From contig NZ_LNSA01000004.1 of the NCBI RefSeq assembly GCF_001468465.1, positions 1 to 64,000 of the forward strand: a stretch of 64,000 nt of DNA, in the 5' to 3' direction. Positions 17,028 through 25,462 of this stretch are shown one piece after another. The stretch comes from Sphingopyxis sp. H115 (GTDB taxonomy: Bacteria; Pseudomonadota; Alphaproteobacteria; Sphingomonadales; Sphingomonadaceae). A program made the position numbers and the translations under genes. The notes under the pieces were generated by a model. It saw only the letters and a list, made by a program, of their open reading frames with translations. It had not been told where the DNA came from and made no database searches. How positions within the stretch are numbered: position 1 is the stretch's first letter; the number at the start of each line of letters is the position of its first letter.

Positions 17028-18191
17028 TTACCGGCTCCAACCCGCCCGCGGCGCGTGCTCCAGCCGCGCCTCGGGGATGATGTCGCGCATCCGCGAACAG
17101 AAATGCTTGAGGCACACTTCCTTGTCGCTGAGCGGCCCCATCGAAAAGCTTTTCGACTGCATGCCTTGCTGGACGCGGGTGATCAGCGCCGTATCCTCGG
17201 CGTTGACCTGCCGGTTGATGCGCCAGTTGAGATAACGCGCCGCCTTCATCTCGCGCCGCTCATCGGGCAGCACGTATGAAATTTCGCGGATCAGGCAAGT
17301 CGTCGGCCCGGTCGGCAACCATTGCATGAAATCGACCTGGTCGGGATAGATGTCGAAGGCGACATTGGGCCAGAGCTTGAAATAGAGCCAGTGACGCTGC
17401 CGGTCTTCGGGCAGGTGCGGCACCGGCGGCAGCAGGCGCTGATACATGCGCTCGGACCAGTTCACCGAGGGCCGGTCGATCAGGTCGCCCCACATGCGGT
17501 CAACCCGCTCCTCGGCCTCGACGCCATAGCTTTTGCCGAACAAGCGGGTGAGGCCGGGATGGGCGACGGGAATGTGGAGGCCGTCCGAATAATTGTCGCC
17601 GACATTTTTCCAGTTCACGTCGCGCGGGCGGAGCGTGACGCGGCCGAGCGCGCCGAGGTGCTCGAAACGATAGGGTTCGACCATCGCCTCATAGGGCGCC
17701 ATCATCGCCGCGACCGACGGGCCACCGTCATTCTCGAGCCGGACGAACCAGAAGCCGCGCCATTGTTCGAGGCCGACGACGACGAGCCCCGCATTGCTCT
17801 TGTCGAGCGTGGGATAACTCGCCGAATCGGGAACGCCGCTCAGCCGGCCGTCGAGTTCGTAAGTCCAGGCGTGATAGGGACAGACGAGCTTTTTCGCGCA
17901 GCCTGCCGCGCCGTCTACGAGGCGCGAGCCGCGATGGCGGCAGACATTGGTGAAGGCGCGAACGTTGCTGTCGGTGCCACGCACCAGAATCACGCTCTCG
18001 CCGCAATAGTCGATGCTGTGCCAGTCACCGACGTTCGGGATATCGCTGTCGTGGCAGACGACCTGCCAGCTCGGGCGGAAAATCCGCTCCATTTCAGCAT
18101 TGTAGAAATCGGGGTCGCTGTAGGTCCACGCAGGTAACGACCAACCGTCGAGAGGGTCCAGATTCGAATCGCGAAGCGGTGCAGTTGCCAT
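17028..18191 (-). CDS. Rieske-type aromatic ring-hydroxylating/oxidative demethylating oxygenase, alpha subunit
   Basis: This is a 387-residue oxygenase component. The [2Fe-2S] Rieske ligands are C84, H86, C104 and H107 (CRHRG and CPYHAW). The mononuclear iron site is visible in NVGDNYSDGLHIPVAH with H206 and H211. It needs a reductase, not encoded next to it. Overall form and the BetI-like regulator next door suggest the branch that attacks quaternary amines or similar substrates (GbcA/CntA-like), but the substrate is not shown by the sequence. The chosen ATG (18191) gives MATAPLRDSN; the open frame continues upstream over the divergent regulator and is ignored. Transcription is probably controlled by the operator at 18202-18223. 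Confidence 0.88.
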   Translation of the reverse strand: MATAPLRDSNLDPLDGWSLPAWTYSDPDFYNAEMERIFRPSWQVVCHDSDIPNVGDWHSIDYCGESVILVRGTDSNVRAFTNVCRHRGSRLVDGAAGCAKKLVCPYHAWTYELDGRLSGVPDSASYPTLDKSNAGLVVVGLEQWRGFWFVRLENDGGPSVAAMMAPYEAMVEPYRFEHLGALGRVTLRPRDVNWKNVGDNYSDGLHIPVAHPGLTRLFGKSYGVEAEERVDRMWGDLIDRPSVNWSERMYQRLLPPVPHLPEDRQRHWLYFKLWPNVAFDIYPDQVDFMQWLPTGPTTCLIREISYVLPDERREMKAARYLNWRINRQVNAEDTALITRVQQGMQSKSFSMGPLSDKEVCLKHFCSRMRDIIPEARLEHAPRAGWSR

Positions 18192-18201
18192 GGCTCGTTC
18201 C

Positions 18202-18223
18202 TTGTTATACGAACGTATAACAA
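18202..18223. promoter_or_regulatory. Perfect 22-bp inverted repeat operator between Rieske gene and TetR gene
   Basis: TTGTTATACG and CGTATAACAA are exact reverse complements around a central AA. The site starts 11 bases before the Rieske ATG on one side and ends 1 base before the TetR ATG on the other, so it is placed to control both. It is the most likely binding site of the adjacent TetR protein (inference from position and symmetry). Confidence 0.85.
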
Positions 18224-18224
18224 C

Positions 18225-18818
18225 ATGCAGACCGCTCGCCAAGCCTTTACGCGCGAAAGCGCCGACGCCCGCCGCGCAGACCTGATCGAGGCAACCGCCG
18301 CGGTGCTCGCGGAACATGGCCTTGCGGGAACAAACGTCCGTGCGATCTGCGCAAAGGCGGGGGTGTCGCCGGGGCTGCTGCGCCATTATTTCGGCGGCAT
18401 CGACGATCTGGTCGCCGCGACCTATCAGGCGACGAGCGACCGGATGGACGCGATTTTCGCGGCTGCCGAGGACGCAGTCGGCGCCGATCCGCGCGCGCGG
18501 CTGACCGCCTATCTCACCGCCAGCTTCCGCCCTCCGGTCACCGACGCCGAATTGCTCGGCGCGTGGACCGCCTTTTGGGCGCTCGCGCGAAGCGACGCGC
18601 GCATGGCGGCGATCCATGCGCAAAGCTATGCGGGCTATCGCGCCCGGCTTTGCGAATTATTGGCCGCGTGCGGTGCATCGGACGCGGCGCGGCTCGCGAT
18701 CATGCTCACCGCGATGGTCGACGGCCTGTGGCTGGAACTGTCGCTCGACGCCGACAGTTTCGGCGCCGAGGCGGCGGTGACGATGATTGAAAAGGCCGTG
18801 GCGGCGCTGCTCGATTAG
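18225..18818 (+). CDS. TetR/AcrR family transcriptional regulator (BetI-like)
   Basis: This is a 197-residue one-domain-plus-ligand-pocket regulator. The N-terminal helix-turn-helix (about residues 35-62; NVRAICAKAGVSPGLLRHYFG) has the LLRHYF pattern of BetI-type repressors. The remainder is all helical, with WTAFWALARSD typical of the BetI C-terminal domain. It is divergent from the Rieske oxygenase gene, with a perfect 22-bp dyad touching its start. It probably represses that gene, and itself, until an inducer binds. The ATG at 18225 is the only sensible start, but the leader is extremely short: the operator overlaps its own RBS area, so translation may be leaderless or weak. Confidence 0.9.
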   Translation: MQTARQAFTRESADARRADLIEATAAVLAEHGLAGTNVRAICAKAGVSPGLLRHYFGGIDDLVAATYQATSDRMDAIFAAAEDAVGADPRARLTAYLTASFRPPVTDAELLGAWTAFWALARSDARMAAIHAQSYAGYRARLCELLAACGASDAARLAIMLTAMVDGLWLELSLDADSFGAEAAVTMIEKAVAALLD

Positions 18819-18837
18819 CAACGCCGCCGGCAGGGGC

Positions 18838-19572
18838 TCAGAAGCTGCCCTTGACCGGGCGCACGATGATCTCGCTGACATCGACATCGTCGGGCTGTTC
18901 GACCGCGAAGCGGATCGCGCGGGCGATCGCGTCGGGGGTGATCGCAATGCTTCGAAACTCCGCCATCGCGGCGGCGCTGCCCGGATCGGTGATATCATGG
19001 CCGAGTTCGGATTCGACCACACCGGGCGAAATGATCGTCGCGCGGACGTCGCGATGTTCCTGGCGGATGCCGTCGGTGATGGCCCACACGGCAAATTTGG
19101 TCGCGCAATAGACCGCGCCGGTCGGCACGACATAATGTGCGCCGAGCGACGCGACATTGACGAAATGCCCCGACCCTTGTGCGGTAAAGCTGGGCAGTGC
19201 TGCCGCGATGCCGTTGAGGACGCCGCGGATGTTGACGTCGATCATCGCGTCCCAATTCTGCGTCTCCAGCGCGGCGAGCGGCGACAGCGGCATGATGCCG
19301 GCATTGTTGACCAGCACATCGACGCGGCCGAAACGCGTCATGGCATGATCGACAAACGCCTGCATGTCGTCGCGGCTGGTGACATCGAGCGCGCGATAGT
19401 CCGCGGTGCCGCCGGCAGCGGCGATTTCGGCCGCGAGCGATTCGAGCCGGTCGGTGCGCCGCGCACCAAGGAGAAGCCTTGCACCGGACGCGGCGAGTTC
19501 GCGCGCCGTCGCGGCGCCGATGCCGCTGCTCGCGCCGGTGATCAGGATGACTTTTTCGGTTACACTGCTCAT
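18838..19572 (-). CDS. SDR family NAD(P)-dependent oxidoreductase
   Basis: This is a 244-residue classical short-chain dehydrogenase. The cofactor motif TGASSGIG is near residues 11-18, NNAG is at strand 4 (VLVNNAGIM), and the catalytic Ser is in VASLG with Tyr and Lys in VYCATK. An Arg after strand 2 (GARRTDRL) suggests NADP preference. The substrate is unknown. The ATG 19572 was chosen because the minus strand has GGAG 6 bases upstream. A Met four codons earlier is possible. It is divergent from the AraC-type regulator gene that starts 164 bases away, a layout common for regulator/reductase pairs. Confidence 0.9.
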   Translation of the reverse strand: MSSVTEKVILITGASSGIGAATARELAASGARLLLGARRTDRLESLAAEIAAAGGTADYRALDVTSRDDMQAFVDHAMTRFGRVDVLVNNAGIMPLSPLAALETQNWDAMIDVNIRGVLNGIAAALPSFTAQGSGHFVNVASLGAHYVVPTGAVYCATKFAVWAITDGIRQEHRDVRATIISPGVVESELGHDITDPGSAAAMAEFRSIAITPDAIARAIRFAVEQPDDVDVSEIIVRPVKGSF

Positions 19573-19735
19573 GATCGTCTCCATCGAGGCCGGGCGGCCC
19601 TTTGCCGTCCGTCGACCGGCTTTTGGACGCGTCGGGCGGGAGAGCGGTAGAACACGCCTCCGCGATAATTGCACGATCCTGCGGAAGAAAAGCTTTCCGC
19701 TTGCCGAGGCGCGGCAAGACTGCAAGATCAGCATC

Positions 19736-20635
19736 ATGACGACACTTCAGGAAATGCGGTCATTGTTCCTTCGACACCGGCCGACCGACGGGATTCACCC
19801 CTGCCCTTTGCCGCGTGTATCGCTTGTCCGTAGCTCCGAACCCAGCGCCCCCATGCCCGTCGTGTACGAACCTTCGCTTTGCTTGGCGGTCAGCGGCCGC
19901 AAACGGGTGCTGATCGGCGATGCGAGCTTCATTTACGACAGCGCGCAATTCCTGGTCGTATCGGTCGACCTGCCGGTGAACGGGATGGTCGTCGATGCCA
20001 GCGCAGACGATCCTTATCTTTGCCTGAAACTGGACCTCGACGTCGCGGTGCTGAGCGACCTGCTGCTCGCGCACGACGCGCGCGTGCCGCACAGCAACCA
20101 TGCCTCGTCGATCGCGGTTGGCGACACCGATGCGGGGTTGCTCGACGCTGCCCTCCGCCTGCTGCGGCTGCTCGACACGCCGGCCGATATTGCCGCGCTG
20201 GCGCCGCTGATCGAACGCGAGATATTGTATCGGCTGCTGACTGGACCGCAGGGTGCGATGCTGCGCCACATCGCGACCGCAGACACGCGGCTGCACCAGA
20301 TCAGCCGCGCGGTGGCCTGGATCAAGGACCATTATGCGAGCAGTTTCAGCATCGACCATCTGGCGGAGCTCGCGGGAATGAGCCCGTCATCCTTTCACGA
20401 GCATTTCAAGAGCGTGACCCGCTTCAGCCCGCTGCAATATCGTACGCGGCTGCGCTTGCTGGAGGCGCGGCGCTTGATGGTCTCGGAGGCGATGGACGCA
20501 GCGAGTGCGGGCTTCCACGTCGGCTACGAAAGCCCGTCCCAATTCAATCGCGATTACAACCGCGCCTTTGGTCTGCCGCCGCTGCGCGACGCCGCGCGAC
20601 TCCGCGCGGCGCCCGAGATCGGATTATCGGCATAG
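19736..20635 (+). CDS. AraC family transcriptional regulator
   Basis: This is a 299-residue regulator. The N-terminal cupin-like AraC_N region (about 25-190; contains YEPSLCLAVSGRKRVLIGD) is the ligand or dimer part. The C-terminal two-HTH AraC domain is about 195-290, with LAELAGMSPSSFHEHFKSVT and the second signature FHVGYESPSQFNRDYNRAFG. It is divergent from the SDR gene and probably activates it (inference from position). The ATG at 19736 is chosen. An open frame further upstream overlaps the SDR gene and looks non-coding. Its 3' end lies only 9 bases from the convergent M20 peptidase stop. Confidence 0.9.
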   Translation: MTTLQEMRSLFLRHRPTDGIHPCPLPRVSLVRSSEPSAPMPVVYEPSLCLAVSGRKRVLIGDASFIYDSAQFLVVSVDLPVNGMVVDASADDPYLCLKLDLDVAVLSDLLLAHDARVPHSNHASSIAVGDTDAGLLDAALRLLRLLDTPADIAALAPLIEREILYRLLTGPQGAMLRHIATADTRLHQISRAVAWIKDHYASSFSIDHLAELAGMSPSSFHEHFKSVTRFSPLQYRTRLRLLEARRLMVSEAMDAASAGFHVGYESPSQFNRDYNRAFGLPPLRDAARLRAAPEIGLSA

Positions 20636-20644
20636 CACCGCCGC

Positions 20645-22018
20645 CTATTTCGACAGATCGCGTAGCAGGCTGTCCCAATGCGCGAGCGCCGGGGCGATCG
20701 CATCAACGGGGACGCGCTCGTTGAGGCCGTGCGCATAGCTGTCGCTGGCCTTCGAGAAGAGGCCCGCGACGCCATAGCTCGGCACGCCCTGGATGCGGAA
20801 ATGATAGCTGTCGGTTGCGCCCGCGCTCATCGACGGGATGATTGGCAGGCCCGGCGCGCGCGCATGCACCGCCTTCGTCACCGCCGCCATTACATCGGGG
20901 CGCAGCGGCGAAGCGTCGCTGGCGCTCGCGTCGGGATCGGGGTTCACCTTGACCGCCGGGTCGGCGATCGCCTTTTCGAGTTCGGCGCGCACCGTTTCGA
21001 CCGGGACGCCGGGAAAGATGCGGCAATTGATGTTCGCGGTCGCGCGCTGGGGCAGCGCATTTTCAGCATGGCCGCCCTTGACCAAAGTCGGCACGCAGGT
21101 TGTACCGATCTGGCCGACATATTCGGGGTCGGCGCGGATCGTCGCGATCGCTTTCGTATCCGATGGGTCCGCGGCAAAGGCTTTCAGCGCCGCGCCGATG
21201 TCGCCGTCGACCTGCTCGGCGACGATCGGCATGCCGACCTTGGTCAGCTCGTTCTGCTGCGGCGCGAAGCGATAGGCGCCGACCTTGGCGAGCGCGTTCG
21301 ACAGCTGGACGATCGCATTGACGTCCGACGGTCGCGAGCTGTGTCCGCCGGGGTTGGTGACCTCGAGCGTGAAGTCGGCGTAGGTTTTCTCGCCCGCCTG
21401 AAGCCCATAATATTGCGGCTTGCCATCCTCGCCGATCAGCCCGCCGCCGCCGTCGCCATTCAATGCAAATTCGGCGTTCTTATATTTCGCCGCCAGCGCG
21501 CGCGTTGTCGCCATCTGCGTTTCCTCGTCGCCCGAAAGCAGCAGGATGATCGATCGCTTCGGCCTGAACCCGTCCTTCTTCAGCTGCGCCATCGTCGCGA
21601 CCATCATCGAAACGTCGAACTTGTTATCCTCCGACCCACGGCCGAAAATATAGCCATTCTCCTCGACCGGCACGAAGGGATCGCGCGTCCAGTCCTTGGA
21701 GTCGGCCTCGACCACGTCCATATGACCGAGCAACACGATCGGCTTTTGCTTCGTGGTACCATGGAGTGTTGCGGCGAAGGTCGCGGTCTCGCCCATCGGG
21801 GTGATCTCGATATCGGCGTCGGCATAACCGGCGGCCTTGAGCACGCCGGCATAATAGGCCGCCAGCTCGGGCACCTTGCCGCGCCCTTCGACCGTCGGGA
21901 TCGCGATACTGTCCTTCAGGATCTGCTTCGCGGCCCCCGCATCGGCGGGCTTGGCGTGGACGGGCGCGGCGGCGATCAGGGCGGCGGCGAGGGCGAGCGG
22001 GGCGTTGAGGCGGTGCAT
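20645..22018 (-). CDS. M20 family zinc metallopeptidase, exported
   Basis: This is a 457-residue protein with a signal peptide (RLNAPLALAAALIAAAPVHA). The M20 di-zinc site is visible: His and Asp in LLGHMDVVEAD, the bridging Asp in GRGSEDNKFD, and the catalytic Glu pair in LSGDEETQ. A dimerisation lid domain sits in the middle (GGHSSRPSDVNAI). Family members cut dipeptides or acylated amino acids. This exported form resembles the sphingomonad M20/M25/M40 peptidases. The substrate is not known. The gene stands alone between convergent AraC and the TetR gene, 46 bases from the latter. Confidence 0.9.
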   Translation of the reverse strand: MHRLNAPLALAAALIAAAPVHAKPADAGAAKQILKDSIAIPTVEGRGKVPELAAYYAGVLKAAGYADADIEITPMGETATFAATLHGTTKQKPIVLLGHMDVVEADSKDWTRDPFVPVEENGYIFGRGSEDNKFDVSMMVATMAQLKKDGFRPKRSIILLLSGDEETQMATTRALAAKYKNAEFALNGDGGGGLIGEDGKPQYYGLQAGEKTYADFTLEVTNPGGHSSRPSDVNAIVQLSNALAKVGAYRFAPQQNELTKVGMPIVAEQVDGDIGAALKAFAADPSDTKAIATIRADPEYVGQIGTTCVPTLVKGGHAENALPQRATANINCRIFPGVPVETVRAELEKAIADPAVKVNPDPDASASDASPLRPDVMAAVTKAVHARAPGLPIIPSMSAGATDSYHFRIQGVPSYGVAGLFSKASDSYAHGLNERVPVDAIAPALAHWDSLLRDLSK

Positions 22019-22064
22019 GACAGCGACTATGCCGCGTCTGGGCGCCTTCGCAAGAGGGCGTCAT

Positions 22065-22655
22065 TCACGCGGGCAGGATTTGCGCAAGGACCCGCCCGGC
22101 GAGGCGCGCTGTCGCGAGCAGGCGCGGCAGGTCGTACCCGGCGCGCGCCTTGGCCGACAGTCCCGACATCGTCGTGCTGACAAAATCGGCCGCCTCCTCG
22201 GCCGCCTCGGGGTGCCGCGCCGCGATATAATCGCGGATGAAGCTTTCCGCCCCGAGGTTAAGCGTCAGCGCAGCTTCGCGCGCGCCGTCATCGGTGCAGC
22301 GCGTGCCTTCGAGCACGAGGCAGCCGCCCGCAGCCGGATCGGACGCATAGCGGCGCGCGGCGTCCTCGAGCATCGCCGCAAGGGCGGTGGCGACGGGGAC
22401 ATCGGCGCGCAATATGTCGGCGAGCGGGATGGCTTCGGTATCGGTCCAGTGATCGAGAACGCGCTGGTAGAGGCCGACCTTGCTGCCGAAGGCGGCATAG
22501 AAGCTGGGTGGGTTGATGCCGAGCGCATCGGTAACGTCCGCGACGCTGACCGCGTCATAGCCGCGTGCATGGAAGAGCCGCTGCGCGGTCGCAACCGCCG
22601 CTTCGGGATCGAAACGGCGCGGGCGGCCGCGGGTTCTGGATTTATTTGTAGTCAC
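22065..22655 (-). CDS. TetR/AcrR family regulator (BdcR-like) next to bdcA
   Basis: This is a 196-residue regulator. The N-terminus is basic (SRTRGRPRRFD) and leads into an HTH (VSVADVTDALGINPPSFYAAFGSKVGLYQRVL) of the type that includes E. coli BdcR (YjgJ). The C-terminal region is helical with a Cys (GGCLVLEG) often found in such regulators. The start is GTG at 22655. A dyad TTTGTA-N8-TACAAA (22645-22664) covers this start. It is divergent from bdcA and very likely its repressor, as in E. coli, where BdcR controls bdcA. That homology is inferred from layout and family. Confidence 0.85.
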   Translation of the reverse strand: MTTNKSRTRGRPRRFDPEAAVATAQRLFHARGYDAVSVADVTDALGINPPSFYAAFGSKVGLYQRVLDHWTDTEAIPLADILRADVPVATALAAMLEDAARRYASDPAAGGCLVLEGTRCTDDGAREAALTLNLGAESFIRDYIAARHPEAAEEAADFVSTTMSGLSAKARAGYDLPRLLATARLAGRVLAQILPA

Positions 22656-22664
22656 TATTACAAA
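22645..22664. promoter_or_regulatory. Candidate TetR operator overlapping the regulator's start
   Basis: TTTGTA and TACAAA form an inverted repeat with 8 bases between, across the GTG start of the TetR gene and just upstream of the bdcA promoter. Confidence 0.5.
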
Positions 22665-22669
22665 ATACC

Positions 22670-22699
22670 TTGACGATGGCTTGTGTGATTTTATGTAAT
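22670..22699 (+). promoter_or_regulatory. Sigma-70-type promoter of bdcA
   Basis: TTGACG (22670-22675) and TGTAAT (22694-22699) are separated by 18 bases, close to the consensus. A short dyad TAATG-N7-CATTA overlaps the -10 and the transcript start, a sensible place for repressor binding. An AAGGAG site lies before the ATG at 22732. Confidence 0.65.
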
Positions 22700-22731
22700 G
22701 CTCCCTACATTAATAAGCAAGGAGTCTCCCT

Positions 22732-23445
22732 ATGTCCGAATTTCAAGGAAAATCCGTGCTCGTCCTCGGCGGCAGCCGCGGGATCGGCGCGGCGATCGTG
22801 CGCCGCTTCGCCGCCGACGGCGCAAAAGTCGTGTTCACCTACAATGGCTCGCGCGAGGCGGCCGAGCAGCTCGCAGCCGAGACCGGGACGAGCGCGGTGC
22901 CGACCGACAGCGGCGACCGCGACGCGGTAATGGCGCGCGTACGCGAGAGCGGTCCGCTCGACGTGCTGGTCGTCAATGCGGGCTTTGCGCTGTTCGGCGA
23001 TGCACTCGACCTCGACCCCGACGATGTCGACCGGCTGATCCGCGTCAATGTCACCGCCCCTTATCACGCGTCGGTCGAGGCGGCGCGGCAGATGCCCGAA
23101 GGCGGCCGCATCATCGTCATCGGATCGGTCAACGGCGACCGCATGCCGGTCCCCGGCATGGCATCCTATGCGCTCAGCAAATCGGCGCTGCAGGGCATGG
23201 CGCGCGGGCTGGCGCGCGATTTCGGGCCGCGCGGGATCGCAATCAACATCGTGCAACCAGGCCCGATCGACACCGACGCCAACCCCGAAGACGGCCCGAT
23301 GCGCGAGTTGATGCACAGCTTCATGGCGATCAAGCGCCACGGGCGACCCGAAGAGGTCGCGGGCATGGTCGCCTGGCTGGCGGGTCCCGAAGCGGGCTTC
23401 GTCACCGGCGCGATGCACACGATCGACGGGGCGTTCGGCGCCTGA
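22732..23445 (+). CDS. bdcA: SDR family oxidoreductase, BdcA-like cyclic-di-GMP-binding biofilm dispersal factor
   Basis: This is a 237-residue short-chain dehydrogenase. It has LGGSRGIGAAIVRRF as the cofactor loop, VVNAG at strand 4, Ser in GSVNGDRM and Tyr/Lys in YALSKSALQG, and it ends in AMHTIDGAFGA. From memory these stretches match E. coli BdcA (YjgI) closely, including the conserved middle DFGPRGIAINIVQPGPIDTD. BdcA lowers free cyclic-di-GMP by binding it and promotes biofilm dispersal. Whether this homologue does so is inference. It has a good RBS (AAGGAG) and its own promoter. It ends at a strong hairpin shared with convergent tadA. Confidence 0.88.
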   Translation: MSEFQGKSVLVLGGSRGIGAAIVRRFAADGAKVVFTYNGSREAAEQLAAETGTSAVPTDSGDRDAVMARVRESGPLDVLVVNAGFALFGDALDLDPDDVDRLIRVNVTAPYHASVEAARQMPEGGRIIVIGSVNGDRMPVPGMASYALSKSALQGMARGLARDFGPRGIAINIVQPGPIDTDANPEDGPMRELMHSFMAIKRHGRPEEVAGMVAWLAGPEAGFVTGAMHTIDGAFGA

Positions 23446-23453
23446 TGCGGCCG

Positions 23454-23479
23454 GGGGGACGGTCGCGAGGCCGTCCCCC
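23454..23479. terminator. Bidirectional hairpin between bdcA and tadA
   Basis: The arms GGGGGACGG and CCGTCCCCC are exact complements around an 8-base loop (TCGCGAGG). It sits between the convergent stops at 23445 and 23491. No T-run is seen on either strand. Confidence 0.55.
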
Positions 23480-23490
23480 GCCTGCCGCAG

Positions 23491-23946
23491 CTAACGCCGG
23501 ACGGCGAAGAACTCCCTCAGCAGCACCGACGCCTCATTATCGCCGATCCCGTCATAAATCTCCGGCCGGTGGTGGATCGTCGATTGGGCGAAGATACGCG
23601 GGCCGTGGACGACCGCGCCCCCTTTCGGATCGTCGGCGCCATAATAAAGCCGAGCGATTCGCGCATGGGCGATCGCCCCCGCGCACATCGCGCAGGGTTC
23701 GAGCGTGACATAGAGGTCGCATCCGTCGAGCCGCTCGTTGCCGAGCTTCGCCGCAGCCATGCGAATCGCGACGATTTCGGCGTGCGCGGTCGGGTCGTGC
23801 GATTCGCGCGGGCGGTTGTGCCCTTCGGCGACGATGACCCCATCCTTGACGATCACCGCCCCGACGGGCACTTCGCCCCATTCGGCGGCGATACGCGCAA
23901 GATCGAGCGCGCGACGCATCGGTTCGGGGAGCGGAAACGAGGGCAT
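23491..23946 (-). CDS. tadA: tRNA-specific adenosine deaminase
   Basis: The enzyme converts the wobble adenosine 34 of tRNA-Arg(ACG) to inosine. The 151-residue protein is a full-length cytidine/adenosine deaminase fold. The zinc His and catalytic Glu lie in HAE at residues 55-57, and the zinc Cys pair is in PCAMC (C85 and C88). The length fits the TadA family. It is convergent with bdcA. The gap before rpmB (23947-24099) is the divergent upstream region. Confidence 0.95.
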   Translation of the reverse strand: MPSFPLPEPMRRALDLARIAAEWGEVPVGAVIVKDGVIVAEGHNRPRESHDPTAHAEIVAIRMAAAKLGNERLDGCDLYVTLEPCAMCAGAIAHARIARLYYGADDPKGGAVVHGPRIFAQSTIHHRPEIYDGIGDNEASVLLREFFAVRR

Positions 23947-23963
23947 AAAACCGCCCTATTCGC

Positions 23964-23990
23964 TTGACGAATCTCCGGCAAGCCGATAAG
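23964..23990 (+). promoter_or_regulatory. Candidate promoter upstream of rpmB
   Basis: TTGACG at 23964-23969 with GATAAG about 15 bases on gives a weak pair upstream of rpmB. It overlaps the upstream region of tadA. Confidence 0.3.
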
Positions 23991-24099
23991 CGCGCGCCTT
24001 TCCCGGCTCACTCCGGTCCTGTTCTGCCCGTTTTGCGGGACGTGCCCGGACGCCGATCCGAAATTTTTTTGACCCAGTTATTGGACAAGGACGAAGACG

Positions 24100-24393
24100 A
24101 TGTCGCGCATCTGCGAACTGACCGGCAAGGGCCGCCAGGTTGGCCACAATGTCAGCCACGCCAACAACAAGACCAAGCGCACCTTCCTGCCCAACCTGCA
24201 GAATGTGACGTTGCTGTCGGACGCGCTCGGCAAGGGCGTGAAGCTGCGCGTGTCGACCCATGGCCTGCGTTCGGTCGAGCATAATGGCGGCCTCGACAAC
24301 TGGCTGCTGAAGGCCGGCGACGACCAGCTGTCGGCAAACGCCCGCAAGGTGAAGAAGGAAGTGGCGAAGAAGCTGGCCGAAAAGGCCGCTTAA
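24100..24393 (+). CDS. rpmB: 50S ribosomal protein L28
   Basis: This is a 97-residue ribosomal protein. It starts [20 protein letters not shown], the standard L28 opening, followed by [14 protein letters not shown] and [16 protein letters not shown]. The length is typical of the alphaproteobacterial form, longer than the 78-residue E. coli protein because of the Lys/Ala-rich tail. It stands as a single gene with its own terminator. Confidence 0.97.
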   Translation: MSRICELTGKGRQVGHNVSHANNKTKRTFLPNLQNVTLLSDALGKGVKLRVSTHGLRSVEHNGGLDNWLLKAGDDQLSANARKVKKEVAKKLAEKAA

Positions 24394-24451
24394 GCGCTTT
24401 CATCTGGTGGAGAAACGGGCTGGAACCGTTTCAAGATCACCAAAAACGCAA

Positions 24452-25462
24452 TCAGGCCGCCGGTTTCCGCGCGGCCTTTTTGCTGTCCGGCGCCTTTCGG
24501 GGCGGCAGGTCGACGAGCTCGAATTGCAGCAGCAGGCTGCGCTGCCAGACGTTGAAATTATCGTCGGAGACAAGCCACAGCCAAGTGCGGCCGCCTTCGA
24601 CCGAAACCGCCGCGCCTTCGTAATTTTCGGCGAGCGGCACGGGAACGCGGCCGATCGTCCGCGCACGAACCACCGCATCCTTGGCGATATCGGCCGGGTC
24701 GAGAACCGCGAGGATCGTCGTGAACACGGGATCGAACCCCAACCGCCGGTGGACAAGCAGGATGCGCCCGTCGGGAAGCGGCGCGGCGTCGCTGACGAGC
24801 CCGCGCCCGTCCGAATCATAGAGGAAGCGAATCGGCGCCGCCCCCGGCTCGGCGGGGTCGCCGGTAAAGAGCAGCGCCTCGCGCCCGCGCGGATCGTCAT
24901 CGGCATCTTCCGAAAAAACGACGCTGCGCGCGTCGGCCAGCCGGACCATCGCCTCCGGCCCGCGATTCGCGGGCCAGCGCGCGCCGGGCAGCTTGCGGCG
25001 CGCCTTGATCGCCGAAAGATCGGGGTCGAGCCGCCAGACCTGGTTGATCCCTTCGAGCGCGATCCACGCGCAGCCGCCCGCCGGGTCGAGCGCGAGCGCT
25101 TCCGAATCGACCATCGCCTTGCGCCGGGGACGTCCGTCGGGCGTCGGCAACGCCTCGATCCGCACGTCCGACACCGCCCCGTCCGCGCCGATGCGCAAGC
25201 GGGTCCAATACCCATTGTCGCCGATCAGCAGGAAAGCGTCCCGGCGCGTGCGGGCGAGCGCCGAAAAGCCGCCGAACCGGCTGTGCGGACTTTCGAGCCG
25301 CCACCCGCGGACGAATCGCACCGCGCCCGCATCCTGCGGCGCGAAAAGAAGCGGCCGCGCAGCAGCGTGCTGCGTCAGGTCGACCGCAGGAAAGCGAAAA
25401 GCGGTGCCCGGTACCGGACCAAGGAAAAGAAAGATCAGGGCAGCGAAAAATAGGCGGCGCAT
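24452..25462 (-). CDS. Exported esterase-like phytase-family protein
   Basis: This is a 336-residue protein with a signal peptide (MRRLFFAALIFLFLGPVPGTA). The rest shows the repeating beta-propeller-like pattern of the esterase-like activity of phytase family (PF13449 type), including FGGFSALARTRRDAFLLIGDNG, DSEALALDPAG and NYEGAAVSVEGG. The last two are the usual metal/phosphate-site neighbourhoods of this family. Homologues are common as single genes in sphingomonads and their substrate is unknown. The start at 25462 places the signal peptide at the N-terminus. A Met 24 codons earlier (25534) would spoil it. The end overlaps the rpmB terminator. Confidence 0.8.
   Translation of the reverse strand: MRRLFFAALIFLFLGPVPGTAFRFPAVDLTQHAAARPLLFAPQDAGAVRFVRGWRLESPHSRFGGFSALARTRRDAFLLIGDNGYWTRLRIGADGAVSDVRIEALPTPDGRPRRKAMVDSEALALDPAGGCAWIALEGINQVWRLDPDLSAIKARRKLPGARWPANRGPEAMVRLADARSVVFSEDADDDPRGREALLFTGDPAEPGAAPIRFLYDSDGRGLVSDAAPLPDGRILLVHRRLGFDPVFTTILAVLDPADIAKDAVVRARTIGRVPVPLAENYEGAAVSVEGGRTWLWLVSDDNFNVWQRSLLLQFELVDLPPRKAPDSKKAARKPAA
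24454..24481 (+). terminator. Rho-independent terminator of rpmB
   Basis: The AGGCCGC and GCGGCCT arms enclose a short loop, followed by TTTTT, about 60 bases after rpmB. It lies over the first bases of the convergent gene's 3' end, so it may serve both. Confidence 0.75.

Noticed and set aside
18149-18175. TTCGAATC string resembling a tRNA T-loop
   Set aside because: It lies inside the Rieske gene coding sequence and no cloverleaf can be built around it.
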